A stretch of 64,000 bases of DNA from Chrysaora quinquecirrha (GCA_014526335.1 JACTAT010000002.1:4177832-4241831); one strand, 5' to 3'. Counted from the first letter of the stretch, positions 12,353-25,400 are shown. Numbers and translations are program-made. Notes: generated by a model not told the origin, from the sequence alone.

Positions 12353-12686
12353 CACTTTATTTTTTATAAGAGTGAGAAGTAAGAAAAAAACTAAGAAACT
12401 TTTTCGCTTTTAAATTTAGCATTTTAGTTTGCTGATGTTCTTTGTGTAATCTGTAAGTAAAAATAATCCCCAGAAAATATCATACTTAGGTTCAATTCCG
12501 AAAAAGTCCATATTTTGACTGATAAGAACAAGATACTTTGCACAGAACCCTTACTTTCCGAAATTTTCGAAATTTTTATTTTTAAGTTAAGAAACTCTGT
12601 ACGAAACTTTTACTATACTAATTGTCCTCAAAGTTAAGAAACCCTGCTATATCCCTCAGAGCATAGTTTCTTATAAAAAATGAATG
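12353..12686. mobile_element. TA-flanked MITE, TATAAG group
   Basis: The left end is CACTTTATTTTTTATAAG and the right end, reverse complemented, CATTCATTTTTTATAAG, each next to TA (12351-12352 and 12687-12688). Inside, GTTAAGAAAC-type words recur. It is a diverged relative of 11257-11636. The open frames over its left part are incidental. Confidence 0.5.
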
Positions 12687-14883
12687 TATACTACAACTAA
12701 CTGTAGCAACAGTTAATAAAAAGCTAGAGAAGCTTTCTCAATACACGCACTATTACTTTGATTCTTTATGAAATGAAATTTTGGTAAGGACCCAATAAGG
12801 CCAATTAGGCTCAGCTCAGCCATCAGATTGGTGGCTAATCCTATATCATTTTAGGCCATGCTCCTCCCAGATCTTTTGAGCCAATTCTTACAAATACAAA
12901 TTAATGTAGGAGAAAAGGAAAGACCTTTCATACGAAAATAATTGGAACTATTTGTTCATGCATCCGTTCCGAAACATTTTTAAATAAATACGCAGGAATT
13001 GCCTGAAATGGGCAGGCCGCAAAGAGGCTTCTTGTTGAAGAAGAGTTGTCGCGGGAACATGATGCATGATTAGAACAGAGTTTGCACAAGGTATACAGAA
13101 GAAATGAAAGTATGTTTTAGTGTTTAAGTTTCCTTGTCATTCTAGAGTTTTCCATACCGTAGAGTAGTCTTGGTCAGGGTTAGAACTAAGTACTTACCTT
13201 CCCCTGGCAACAAAAAAGCCGAAAGCAAGGCAGACTTAATGGTTTTAAAATAGCCTTTGAAAGCGATTTCAAGCACTTGTACAGACTTTGAAGAAAGCTT
13301 TGGAAGATTCTGAACATTCTAAACTATTTTATGGAACTACATTGAGCTAGAAGAGACCGGAGGAGACTTGGTCAAGAACTTGGAAGAAACAAACCGCTTG
13401 ACAAGAAAACAAATGCTTTGAAAATTTGAGCAACCGTTAGCAAAATAGATAACATTCTGCAAAACTATAAAATAAAAGCATTTACTTACTTCTTTGTTCT
13501 CATTGCCTAGCCACGGCTTGCCAAAACCCCGCTAACTTGCTGAATGTGAGCGTTAGGCCTAAGTTAGGCCAAGCGATTCCCGCTGGGAAAACCCTCCTGA
13601 CAGAGCTCCGTCCCTTTCTAGACTGAATTTTGAATCTTGCCAAAACCTGCGCACGCCTGCGCATTGAATCACCGTCAATTCTCATCGCACATTTTCAGAT
13701 GGTCCCGTATATCCCGTAGGTATAATACGTTGTACGGAAATTTCAGGGCATTGCATTCGCACCGCACGCGCATAGCTGTGCACCAGCATATTAAGACAAT
13801 ACAATCCATGCACTGATCTCAGCAGAAATCCCAAAAGAACCAGAATTAAAAAGGCGTCAAAATTTTTCACTCTAATTCTGAGGTATCTAGCGCATAATAG
13901 ATTTCAGCGCGATTTCAATTCTACGCGCGATTTCAAAACTTAATAAGTGTTTCCAGTGCTTCCAGTGCTTTAGTGCTTCCAGGAGGGTTTCAGAGATAAG
14001 AGAAGGCACACTGTATTTGCATGACACGTTTGTCCTCTGATTCCACCTGAGTTAGCTATAATATAGATCATGCAAACATGCGTTTTTATAGATCATGCCC
14101 TTGTTATGTGGTTTAAGTTCCAAAGTAATGCCCGTTTTATTATCCTACTTGCCAGATTCTTCCGAGGCACATGTAACCCATGTCCCATCATAGGAGTTAC
14201 CCCTTTCCTTTCACTAGTCGTTTTGAGCCTCCGTACTCTTAGGTGCCTAATTACTGGGAGGTCGGAATAGGTGAGGGGTTGGAACTATATTCAGGATCTA
14301 ATCAGCAGGGTGTCAGAATAAACGGGGGGTTGGACTTTGTTTGACAAACTTTGTCAGGAAACTGCTGAAATGCAGTGCGAGGGCCCTATAGTACTTTTAC
14401 AGCCTTTTACAGCTTTATGAAATGATAAAAACTTCATTTTGGCCTTGAAAGGCAAACGAAAGGAAATATAAATCACGCCAGATAATCTTTCAGTTTTTAT
14501 GTTTCATTTATAAAAATCAATATACAGTTTTACATAGCAGAGATACATTGTTATAATTCATATAATACAGCTGCCTTTCATACAAATCTTTTAAATACAA
14601 CACAAGATTATAAATGCAGATAGAACATCTAAATACGCAACGAAATCGTCCATAAGATTGTTCTCAATTAGCTAAAAGAACATAAATTCATTTAAATCAA
14701 AAAAAGGTTTAACTAAAATATTTGTCTAATATAGCTTATACTGATTATTGTCTACACTTTTAATTAAAGAACTTGTTTCAATAAAGAATGAAGGGTCATA
14801 TTTCAAGGGACGAACGAAATGAAATCGCGAATCATGAATGTTCTATTAGGCGAGACATAGCTTGCACGAACCTGCTTGAGATA
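12687..14883. other. Intergenic, nothing firm
   Basis: A minus-strand open frame at 13682-13870 looks like a signal peptide (core FLILVLLGFLL) but begins with GTG, not ATG, and has no supporting splice context. I do not call it a gene. The rest is AT-rich without a bounded repeat that I could define. Confidence 0.4.
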
Positions 14884-15020
14884 AGACGTGCCCCGTCTAT
14901 TTCTCAATATCCTGCTCCTAAGGTCCACCATTCCATGACAAAACAAAAGACTCTCCTTTGTTTCCACGGAATGGTGGACCTTTGGAGAAGGATACTGAGA
15001 AATAGACTTGGGGCAAGTCT
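14884..15020. repeat. Inverted-repeat hairpin element
   Basis: Arms about 60 nt long pair across a loop of roughly 30 nt. The left arm contains TATTTCTCAATATCC and GGTCCACCATTCC; the right arm contains GGAATGGTGGACC and GGATACTGAGAAATA. The ends read AGACGTGCCCC and GGGGCAAGTCT. It is a foldback-type MITE with no coding capacity, and the open frame through it is a by-product. Confidence 0.65.
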
Positions 15021-15047
15021 AGCTTGAGTTTTCCTTTCAAGCATTTT

Positions 15048-15530
15048 TTACCGTTTGGCCACGTCACTAGCATTGTTTGAAAAGCAGAATTTGCTTGGCA
15101 AACATTCCCTGCTTTTCACAAGCAAAAATGTTTGATAAGTAATGTTGAGCGACATGGCCAAACGGTCAAACATTTTGGGACAAACAAATTTGCCAACAAT
15201 GTTTGGGAAAAGATGTCTGATCGTTTGGTCAAGACCTTACCCGACACGCAGTCGTGTTCCTCGTTAAGGACATGGCCAAAGGATCAAACATTTTACATTG
15301 TTTGTCCAGCAAAATGTTTACGACTTGGCCTGGTTGCAAGATATTGTTCGTCAAACACATTTTGCTTTGTGACACAAAAAAAAATGTTAGCGAGCTTTTT
15401 CCAAAACATTGCAAGTCAATTATGCTTCTCAAGCGATGTTTGTGATGTAGCCAAACGCTCAAACATTTCTTGAAAACTATCAAATGTTTGACAAGCAATG
15501 TTTGATAGTTTCGCCAGGGTCCGAGGAAAA
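15048..15530. repeat. AAACGATCAAACATT repeat family, tandem copies
   Basis: Words such as TGGCCAAACGGTCAAACATT, CAAACATTTTGC and their complements (AATGTTTGATCGTTTGG) recur, often as mirrored pairs, in what look like two adjacent inverted-end units. Related copies lie at 27388-27645 and 61640-61905, with a short one at 38543-38605. Several open frames of 60-113 codons here are translations of the repeat. Confidence 0.5.
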
Positions 15531-16598
15531 CCACTGGAAGTTTCGCGCACGTAGTTAAGATTCATTCCTACTTTGTAGGAGACATGGAAGGAGGTCGACT
15601 TCCATTATAGATTTAACTTCACAAGACTTCAGAGATACACTCGCAATGAAAACTGCGTATTTTCCGCTTCAATTTGCGATGAGAAATATTTGAATCTGCG
15701 CGCAGGCTACGTCAGCCACATAAACTAACACAAAATATACAAAAGCTCCAGAATGCCAGAATTATATCGACTTATCGACTGGCTAAACCGCATCTGAAAG
15801 CTTATCAGGGAGTTAGATAATCACACAGCCTTAATGAATATTTCCGTGCAAGTTTATGACTAAGAAGGGGTGGAAACTTCCAGTAAATCGCAACTGTTCG
15901 CTGGCCCTGAATGCTGAAACCTTAATAAAAGTCTCCAACGGGCGTTAACAGTGCTCTGGGTTAACAGATTTGAAACATGTGGTAAATTTTTAAGGAGAAA
16001 AACAGTTGGGGTCATCAACTCTGAACTGGCGGCGGCTAACGAAACAGTACACCTTTATCTACATGACAGCCAGTTTCTCGATGTAGAAAAACCATGCTTT
16101 GCCTTCCAGCACTTTTGAGTTTTCAAAATAGCCTGTTATATAACTTTTTCGCTAGGCTAGTCCAAACCAGGGGCAATTCATTCCTTGTAAATCTCTTATA
16201 CCTCGCTAGAAAATCCTATTGTTTGATGGAAATCGTGTACGCCTTTTTGAAGAGAGAAATGCCCTTTGGTCCAAGTCATATTGGAAGCTGGGTTTAATAA
16301 ATGTTTGCAGTAAAGATCTAGATGCGTTTTTGATCCGTTGCTGGGTTCATATGATGAGTAAATTTTCTGCCCCTCCCTCCACTCTCCATTTTGACCCTTC
16401 CTTGCGGGCGCAAAAGCCTATTGGTTTTTAGTCAGCGGCAAAAAAAGTCTGCTTTATGTTCAGCCTCTTAACTTCGAACCAATTTTCTGATTAGGTTTCG
16501 TAGGATTTACATGAAGTATTCATCGCATATCGAACAAAAAAAGACCAGGAAAGTCCTCTCTTAATACTAAAATGATATTATATATAGCAACTCGTATA
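15531..16598. other. Intergenic, nothing recognised
   Basis: No recognised gene or bounded repeat. Short frames at 16094-16431 show no motif. Confidence 0.35.
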
Positions 16599-17060
16599 CA
16601 GTTGACATCCGCTATCTCGACTGCCCGCTATCTCGAACATTCGCTATCTCGAACGATTTTCCATTTCCCCTCGTTTTGGTATAAGAGTTTGTATAGAAAA
16701 ATCATCCGCTATCTCGAACCCCTTTATTGAACATTCGTTGTCTCGAACCATTTTCAACTTCCCATGGAGGAAAACCTGCTCTTTATCTCGAACTTTGCCA
16801 AATTTTCTGCTGAACTGGATAAAGAGACAGGCTGAAAAAATGTATAAGTTACCTAGCGGAGCGGGAATGGCAGCAGCTAAGTGATATGCTGCCCATATAT
16901 ACAATAGATGAAGCTGTTCTCTTTCGAAATGTGCTGCATCGCCATTGTCTCAATTTTACCGATAGTAGGAATGAAAGCAGATGAGCTTTGACTCCTATGT
17001 AAAAAATACCAGACTTGTTTGATGAAATTGGGATCAGTAACCCTGCATGTTAATAGGGGT

Positions 17061-18053
17061 TGTAGTGATAATTAGTATAATTTATGCACATAAATTATGA
17101 GTACTTCATGTTAAGAATACGATGACTTGAATACACGTGCTTCCCGAACAAGACGTATTTTCTGATGTGTCCTAACTACTATAATTGGCGACGAGGATAA
17201 ACGAAGTCAAATCAATGCATTCATTCGAAATATGGCTTCTTCCAGCAGTATTATACCTATGCCTATCTTTGAGCCAAAATCTGATGTTACAAATGCAGGT
17301 TTACGGTGGACAAATTGGTTAGAAAGATTCGAAACATACTTATTGGCAGCGGACATCAAGTCGGACGAAAGAAAACGAGCGCTGTTATTGTACCAAGCTG
17401 GACCTGAAGTTTACAATATATTCAAAACTCTCTCCGATACAGGAGATAGTAAAGATTATCAAAAAGCCGTCGATGCACTTACAAAACACTTCGAGCCGAG
17501 CAAAAACAGAATTTTCGAAATTTATACCTTCCGTCAAGCACAACAGAAACCGAACGAAACTATCGATGAATTTCACACTCGCCTTCGGACACTTTCTGCA
17601 CATTGTCGATTTCATGATGTCGATTTCGAAATCAAAATGCAAATTGTTTGCAACGGAACATCAGCAAGAATCCGAAGAAAGGCCCTACGTGATGAAGAAT
17701 ATTCTTTAAAAGATATGATCGTAGATGGAAGAAAGTTTGAAACAAGCTCAGCTCAAGCGTCCGGTATTGAAAAACAATTCGAGGACTTGCACGTCAGAGA
17801 AATTCGTCAACCAGAGAAATTCTGTTACAGATGTGGTTTTTCGTTTCCACACAAAGCCACACCGTAAACTTGGACGTGTCGTAACATTTATTTCAGATTT
17901 ATTTTAGAACTAAAAAAAAAAGAGGAGCAATGTAGTGATAATTAGTATAATTTATGCACATAAATTATGAGTACTTCATGTTAAGAATACGATGACTTGA
18001 ATACACGTGCTTCCCGAACAAGACGTATTTTCTGATGTGTCCTAACTACTATA
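17061..18053 (+). mobile_element. Gag-only LTR retrotransposon (non-autonomous)
   Basis: Identical 123-bp direct repeats lie at 17061-17183 and 17931-18053, both beginning TGTAGTGATAATTAG. The 5-bp sequence GGGGT precedes the left copy (17056-17060) and follows the right (18054-18058), a perfect target duplication. After the left LTR comes ATTGGCGACGAGGAT, the position of a primer-binding site. Before the right LTR is an A10-GAGGAG polypurine tract (about 17912-17927). Only a truncated gag lies between; protease, reverse transcriptase, RNase H and integrase are missing. Identical LTRs mean recent insertion. It must have been mobilised by a relative's enzymes. The layout and gag resemble Ty3/gypsy-type invertebrate elements. 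Confidence 0.88.
17232..17867 (+). CDS. Truncated Gag polyprotein of LTR element
   Basis: 211 residues from ATG 17232 to TAA 17865-17867. It looks like the retrotransposon Gag capsid region: around residues 26-120 it carries the W.nW..rFe.y pattern, LLYQAGPEVYNIF and the FRQAQQKPNETIDEFHTRLR block. Gag packages the element RNA into particles in the cytoplasm. Near the C terminus CYRCGFSFPH starts a zinc knuckle of the CX2CX5H type, but the frame stops six codons later without the final Cys. An internal deletion appears to join the knuckle directly to the element's 3' end, removing all of pol. The ORF itself has no stop or frameshift. Codon use is AT-rich like the surroundings. Confidence 0.8.
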   Translation: MASSSSIIPMPIFEPKSDVTNAGLRWTNWLERFETYLLAADIKSDERKRALLLYQAGPEVYNIFKTLSDTGDSKDYQKAVDALTKHFEPSKNRIFEIYTFRQAQQKPNETIDEFHTRLRTLSAHCRFHDVDFEIKMQIVCNGTSARIRRKALRDEEYSLKDMIVDGRKFETSSAQASGIEKQFEDLHVREIRQPEKFCYRCGFSFPHKATP

Positions 18054-18183
18054 GGGGTTCCTTTTCTGACTTAAAAACTATAATTTTTTATATTTATATG
18101 GGGCATCCGTTATTTCGAACATTCGCTATCTCGAACAAATTCCAGTTTCCCTTGAGAGTTCGAGATAGCGGATGTCAACAGTA

Positions 18184-19327
18184 GATATTAATCTTTACAT
18201 AAATTACAAATCTATGTAGCTAAGACATTACAATTTACCTCACGGTCAAGAGACTTGACAGCCATACAAAATTTGCATTTTTCAGGTTAAGTTCATGACA
18301 GAGAAAATTCTAGAATTTCGTTTCATTTGTCCCGTCCGTTGCCCTGTAACAAGAAACCAATAAATTAGGCCTTCGCTAAAATGTAAAAATTAAGCACTTA
18401 AGAAGCTTTTTTTCATCAATCAATCATTTCTCTGTTTCTAATATTTCATTTTTTTCAGCTTTCACAAGACTTAATGGTGCTCGACTTAACTGGGCTAGCC
18501 CTGTGTGCAACATATTAACCTTTCCTGGAGGTTAAAAGGGTTTTTCTCGTGATCAATCGATGCTAATAAGCCCTTATAGTAACAGCGTTTGAGAGGGAAT
18601 ACATGATAAAATCAGTTTTAAGAAGAACCCTCAAACATCTCGTACAGTATTCTAAGCCCATAAGACGGTCTGTAGTCTGAATTTTCTGTTTTACTACATA
18701 AGAAGCTCTCTTTAAACTGAACAGCTCTCATGGGTCCTCAAGGAACGGATGTTACAGTAAGCCTAGAGCCTGCAAAGCCCCCAACTGTTCTCGGCGCTGC
18801 CTCTAATAAAAATTATACTGGTCCTCATTTGATTGTGGGTAGCTCTGAACAGTACAAAAACCCTCAACTATACTAGTATTTGTTGAACTTTAAATACCTA
18901 TGTAAGTCCCCCACCTTATCGGACAGCCACTTATACCTATTCCACCCTTCATCAGCATTATGGTTCATATGCTAGCTTTTTACAGTGATGGCTGTTGTTT
19001 GCCCTCCTCTGAACTAAAAAAACCTCCTACTGACCCATGTTACAGTCCCCACCCAAACGACAATTATAGTGTAAGCTCTCTAGGTTACCGATGTTAGCCC
19101 TCAACCGTCCTCAGAAGAAAGCTTCTACAGTATTGAAAACCCTCCAATTAATAACACGGACTCCCAACGGCGCCCTGTAATCCTGGGCAGATAACAAAAT
19201 GACATTTTCAGGGGTGTGTGAAGCAGTAGTTCCAAATACTTAAATTCAATGTGAGGCTGTGTTTCTCGGAATTTCTTTCTAGAACTGTAGGTAAAATGAT
19301 CTGAAGTTATTTTTAGAAAATGATGTC
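18184..19327. other. 3' flank of ATG9, no gene
   Basis: About 1.1 kb beyond the ATG9 stop codon (gene on the minus strand). It must include its 3' UTR, but I see no clear AATAAA on the minus strand close to the stop. Bases 18720-19200 hold diverged short cytosine-rich repeats of unknown origin. Confidence 0.35.
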
Positions 19328-19498
19328 TTACATATTTGAGTCCGAGGCCTCATCAGATCCTTCGTGCTTGCTTTCCTGATCAGTATCTTCCTCATAGCCT
19401 GGCCAAGGTCGTCGTAGACTGGGATAAATGCCACCTGTGGCTGTCTCTACTTTTCTGTCTGTAGAAGACTCAGAGATATTCCTTGTTCTATCACGAAG
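19328..19498 (-). CDS. ATG9: ATG9 last exon and stop
   Basis: 56 codons plus TAA (19330-19328). The tail LRDRTRNISESSTDRKVETA...GGIYPSLRRPWPGYEEDTDQESKHEG...SNM is acidic, Ser-rich and probably disordered, as the cytosolic C-terminal tails of animal ATG9 are. It follows the LYLHQ end of exon 19 (20310-20179), which corresponds to the ALYMHQLH segment of vertebrate ATG9. Confidence 0.85.
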   Translation of the reverse strand, partial: LRDRTRNISESSTDRKVETATGGIYPSLRRPWPGYEEDTDQESKHEGSDEASDSNM

Positions 19499-22400
19499 CT
19501 GAAATGATAGAGCAAAAAGTTGCAGGGGCGGTCAAGTACAGTCAAGTACAGTGACACAATGGTTGTCCTGAGACGAGACACCAAAAACCATAATTTATCA
19601 AAGACCTCACAAGTTTGGAACAAAAGCTCAATTCTCAAAGCTCAGAGCTGAAAGATCGATAATAGCGCGATGATACTGCGCGACTGCGAGCTTCCGAATG
19701 TGTCCGAATGAGTCGGAGTTCTCTAATAGAAGCTTCTTCTACCCTAGCGCGAAAATACGGAGCGAGATCCAATCGCAAATCAGAACGCGCGCTACGAACT
19801 CCACGAGAACCTCTGGAAGCACGATCTTTGGAAAGACGCATATATCTATTCTAAGCAAATCTTTTGTTCTGAAACTTTTGCTATATTGATACGGATTCCC
19901 TTTCTGATCTTTATACATTAGCTGATTAATTAGCTAGTAGAGTAAGATCGGATTTTACTAAAATCAAGCAACCAATCAAGTATTTTTTTTGTCTTTTTTC
20001 TCAACAAATATTGAGTTTACTTTTGGCATGTATTACTTAAAGACTCATGAAATCGTTTGGATCACATGGAAATCAGGCTTAAATGTAACTCTTGAGTTGC
20101 AAAGAATACAAAGAGATGCAATTAGTTGAATCAGAGGGACTCAATACGAGTTCAAATTACAATGGATAAAGGAAATACCTGATGTAAATACAGCATACTG
20201 TTGTTCATAAGACTGTTCGGTTGTTGATCATTCTCTAACACCGGGTTGAGGGATGGATAATGCAGAGATCCAATGAAAGACGTGAAGTCTTGTCTTTGAT
20301 CGACGTTTACCTGAATAGCAAACGAAGTAACAATTTAATCAAATGATGCTAAAAGCCCTGCAAGTTATCAAAATGTCTATGTTGACTTAAGAAAGATATA
20401 TACGCACCGAAAATACTTGTGCCTTTGTGAACTACGATCCTTGCCAAAAATACTGGGAACACTATGTTATAAGTCTGTTTTACCTTAACAACCCAGTCCC
20501 ATTTTAATATAATTGGGTAATTAAATTCCCCTCCCCCAGACTCAATGTTGGGACCACTGATAGCATCAGTTTCGCCGGGGGAGGGGACATGCGTTTTTTA
20601 AGGCGATTTAAGTGTCCCAGAATTTTTGGCGATGGTTGTGCATATATTACTAGCCCTAACTAAAACAGAAGAAACACGGGAAATACGCGCGTCTTTGACA
20701 TGGAATTCCTCTACAACGAACACAGTACTGGGATAGGATAAAAGTTAAGGAATTTCTAGTACTGTACTGGAGGCCATTTTTCCAAACAAAAGGAGATTGG
20801 CCAGAAAATGGATATTAAAAGCTAACAATGGTTACTTCTTAATTTATTTCTTTCATCATAGTTCCAGGTGTCAAAGGGTTTTCAAAGAACTTCAAACAAC
20901 CAAAAAACCACACTGAAATTAATTTATACCAGGTAAAACACTTCTCAGGCTATTTGTAGTCAACGTGGCACGTCCTTCATATCAAATAACAGAACAAAGT
21001 TCAGTGTTTCTTGAGTGGCTCTTCTTGGAGTTTTGATACCGTATTAAATATCATAAATGACTTTTTGGGTCCGTTTTTGCTCATGTGACGACAGAGACTA
21101 AGATACACTATAACTGCGGTTACCCTAGTGTTCCCTCTCAAGATAAAAGCTGAACTGCATGGGTTTTATCGACAAACTAGAGAACGTTGGGCTGAGCTTG
21201 ATGTCCATTAGGTCTACTCGAAGTTTGATTCACTGCTCAAACAGAAGGAACTTTTTACTAACGTCACAGTAGATTAATTTAGTTAGTTCGTTAATCAGTC
21301 AGTCAGTCAGTCAGTCAGTCAGTTAGTCAGTCAGTCAGTCAGTAAGTTAGTTGGTTAGTTAGTAAGTAGGTAAATTAGTTAGTTACTTGGTTAGTTAGCT
21401 AGTAAGCTAGTTACTTAGTTAGTTGGTTAGTTAGCTAATTGGTTAGTTAGTCAGTAAGTTAGTTAGCTAGCTAGTTAGTTAGTTAGTTAGTAAGTTAGTT
21501 AGTTAGATAGTTATTTAGTTAGTTAGTTAGTACGTTAGTTAGTTAGTTAGTTAGTTAGATAGTTATTTAGTTAGTTAGTTAGTACGTTAGTTAGTTAGTT
21601 AGTTCCCCGGGGGTAACTTAAATAGATCAGTGACGGGGGTGTGCCATTTTCGTAATAAAAAGTTGACCCCAAAATTTATGAAAATTCTAAAAAGTATACC
21701 CCAAAGTTCACAAAGAAATATGAATATAGTACATAGAAATACTCAAAAGTCTGTTTTTAGAGTTATACAGCTGAAATTTATTTTGCAGTTATTGTGATTT
21801 TATCATTGATCATTGATAAATTGATCATCTTAGCAAAAAATGATACCCCAAGTTTGTAATTTTAGCAAATTTAATACCCCAAAATTTATTTTCCACCCCT
21901 AAAAAGGTACCTCAAAAAATGGCACATCCCGTACCCATACATATGGGAGTTACCCCCGGGGTTAGATCGTTTGTCAGTCAGTTAGTTAGTTAGTTAGTTC
22001 GCAAGATAGTTAGCTAGCTAGCTAGTTAGTTAGTTAGTTAGTTAGTTAGATAGTTAGCTAATTAGCTGAGCTAGTAAGTTAGTTAGTTAGGTAGCTAGTT
22101 AGTTAGTTAGATAGTTAGCTAATTAGCTGAGCTAGTAATTTAGTTAGTTAGGTAGCTAGTTAGTTCATTTTAAGAGAGCTGGCGACCCTCCTCACTCTTT
22201 ACTGCGAGCTTGGCCATGTTGAGAATAGAACCCGAAATAATAGCTTACGACTCGACGTACTCACCAGTTGGCCTCCTCATGTGAAGATTAAAGTTTGGAC
22301 AAAAACCTGATAAAAGTGTGGCATAATGGAGACTCACCGAATTTACTATATCATTGTTGATTGAAGGATAAGGTAGAGATCCTGACATCGACAGTGATTC

Positions 22401-25400
22401 TTTCATGGCTAGGAAAAATAGAGGTAAAAACTTTGTAACAATTAAAAATAAAAAGAATACTAAACAAAATAATATACAATATGTAAAATATAAGAATATC
22501 AACGAAAATATAATGGGCTTGTCTTAAAAAACTAAGGCCAGCTTAACTTGAAGTTTGGATTCGGTTAAGACTTTAGAAATAAATCGTTAATTTTCACGCT
22601 GTTAATAAGAAATAGCTCATGGATCCCTTAAGCTACACGTTTTTTTATAAGGAACACCTTTATAAGGAACTTGGCGTTGAAGGAATTTTCGAGGCTCGGA
22701 TGAAAAACTAAGGATAAATTTTTTTAAGAACAAGACGGCTCATACAACTAACGAACATATGTAACAGCCTGTTGCCCATCGCACTTGGCACCGAGACTCA
22801 ATTTACATTTCAAGTTAGAATACGAAGCAAATTTGCTGTAAAAATTACTATTCAGACATATTTGACGACCAGGAACAGTACAAGAAACTTTCAGCCTCAT
22901 TTTGCGAACTCCAGCCTCAGGTCAGATGAAAGGTTCCTTATATAAAAAAAAAACGTTTACGCAGCTGCTTAAGATATAACCCAACTTCGTTCCCAAGGAT
23001 ATCTGTTGTTGTTGTTGTTGTTAGCTCAGTCCACAACACATCAAATATGGGCAGTGCAATGTCACGTAGAGGTCCTATTTGGCCTGGGTACGAGGGTTGG
23101 ATATAGCCTGGATTCCGTTTTAAGCTAGAATAAATAGAGACAAAGGCTCTCTTCGGGGTTTAGATTCCTTTTAGAGGAATAGGCTACGTTAAGATTAATT
23201 CCTATATATGAGAGATTACACATGTTTGGTTAAATTTCCATATGTTTTTCTAAATAGCTTTATAAATACCTTGTTCTTTAATTGTTGATATAAACCTTTC
23301 TCCGCTTTCTGTCGGTTTCCAAGTGGGGTTTTTCATCTAAACAATACAATTGATTTATAACAAACAGTAATGTATTAGGCAAAAAGCGAAAGGGGATTTG
23401 ATATTGCCAGGATTTTTGTTACAAAATACCCCCAATGACAAAACTAATGCAATTTGATGATCATTAAACAAAAAAAGTCAATGTCCCTGTAATGCTTGTG
23501 ATGATAATACGTGGTCGGAGAACGTTTCAGTCAAAAGGAGGTGAAAGACATAAAGAGATATAGAAACTTCAACGTTGAAATACACTGAAAGTTGAAGATT
23601 TTAGGGGCTTAAAGCGAGATCAAGTAAGAGAGAGAGTGGCTTCAAAGAGCTTTAACGAAAAGAGCTGTATCAGTTTGGAAGCAAGTGTAGAAATTCAAAG
23701 GTTGCGTTATTACGAAAGTTTAACCTTAAAATACATTAGAATTTGAAGAGTTAAGGCTAAAAGGGGCCTAATGAAGAAGGACATTACAGGGACAGAAAGC
23801 TTAGAAGAAAGCGCCGTTATGATAACTGATTTGCTAGTCAAAAACGTGAGACCGATCGTCATTCCAAACTGCTAAAGCTGAGCACCACAACACATTGATG
23901 GGCTGTGGCGTCGTGGTGCAATCCAGCTGACTCGTGTTGTCAGAACCTCAGTGTGGTCAGGGTTCGAGCCCAGCCACGGTAGCGTCACGGCCAGGGTCGA
24001 GGTCTCGATTAGTTAACTACTACTGAGATCCTAGCGACTGGCGCTAAAACATCATTTCACCCTCACCATCACACATTAGAAGTTAAAAATATTGACTCGG
24101 ACATCAGATCAATTTCCATCAAAATGCATGAAAGAGGGTGCTTAAAAGAGAGGGGCGGGAATAGAAAGGAAGTTATGATATATAGGGGGGGGGTTGAACT
24201 TATACAGTACTTGTAGATGCTGCACAATGCTTACCGAGAAATGCAGTAACGATAATTCCGTCTTGCCATTTTCGCCTTGTTCATAATCACACGCCTGAGT
24301 CGCTTCACCATATAGCCAATCGGGGTTTCCGTGTTTTCGTACGTCAAGTTGAGCAAAGGAGCAAACATCGCCTACACCTGTCACCTCTACTGTGAAATTC
24401 CTCAAGAAGTCGACGATGCTTTGAGCTCTATATCGTAAGCTGAATATCAATATGAAAGGTGTAAGCAATGGACCAAGAAGCTCTTCAGCTAAGTAAACCT
24501 GTGAAAGATGAAAATTTTGAGTCCGTTATAATGTTATGCAAGTTTCCTTTCGATTTTGGAGATCAACAATACAGAATATCCTAGAAAGAGCGTCACATTC
24601 GAAAAGCGACTTCCTCGAATTTCCTCCCTTTCAAATTATGAATGCCTATATTCCATGAGCGCCCCTCCCTCGAAAGAGCTATCCCCTCGAATTCAGATAA
24701 AACATTCATTTCCGTAATCTTCCTCTCTTCGTTCAAAAAGAGTACTTATTCGAATGGGTACTACCTATTTAGAGGCGTCGTTTAGGGGTTCCAGGGAACA
24801 TTGAAACATGTCTTTAGGCAACGCTAGGGAATATGGGCCAAATTAAAAGGGAACTAGGGTTAGCTTCGTTTAAACTTAATTTTTAGGGCGTTTAGGGGTT
24901 TTAGAGAACATAGAAAAATGCAAAATGTATCCAGGGAACAAGGGAATACGGCTAAAATAGATGGGTAAAATGGGAACATCGGGAAACTGGGGTCAATCCG
25001 CTTGACTGTCAATCTGAAAAATGATCCTAGAAACTTCAGGGAGCATCGGGATTTTCTCAAGGAAACAGGGGAACAAGCAACCCCCCTAAACGGTCTTCAT
25101 TTAGGCTATTCAAAGTCCAAATTGTAAAAGGTCAAATCACGGACACAATTTTGAGACGCTCAGAAACAGATGAACAAAAACAAAAAAATACTTACAAATT
25201 TATATTGGAAGAGTCGAGAGAATTGTTCTCTGACCTGAAAAAGACAGTGAAAGAATTAAAATAAATGTTTTATTAATGGATACAAAGAAAAAATCTATAG
25301 ATCTCTAAACTCGAAAACATTTAGCCACATTGTACACGGCTTTGTGAGGAGTTAAAAAATTGATCACAAATATCTGAAGTTTTCAGGAATTTCAAATGTT

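Larger units (their letters stand above)
16599..18181. mobile_element. Pogo-like MITE hosting an LTR element
   Basis: The left end CAGTTGACATCCGCTATCTC (16599) is inverted at the right (GAGATAGCGGATGTCAAC, ending 18181), with TA on each side (16597-16598 and 18182-18183). The word CGCTATCTCGAAC is reiterated just inside both ends. CAG termini and TA duplications are typical of pogo/Tigger elements (family knowledge). No transposase is present. The MITE itself is about 585 bp; the rest is the LTR insertion 17061-18053 plus its 5-bp target duplication. Confidence 0.7.

Noticed and set aside
13682..13870. Small frame with a convincing signal-peptide-like core
   Set aside because: The apparent start is GTG, there is no upstream ATG exon or splice signal, and the frame stops after 62 codons.
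15132..15534. Frames of 63-113 codons on both strands
   Set aside because: They follow the CAAACATT repeat family and appear on both strands at once.
21270..22170. Telomere-like or CRISPR-like array appearance of the GTTA tracts
   Set aside because: Simple tetranucleotide repeat without TTAGGG units or unique spacers; eukaryotic context.
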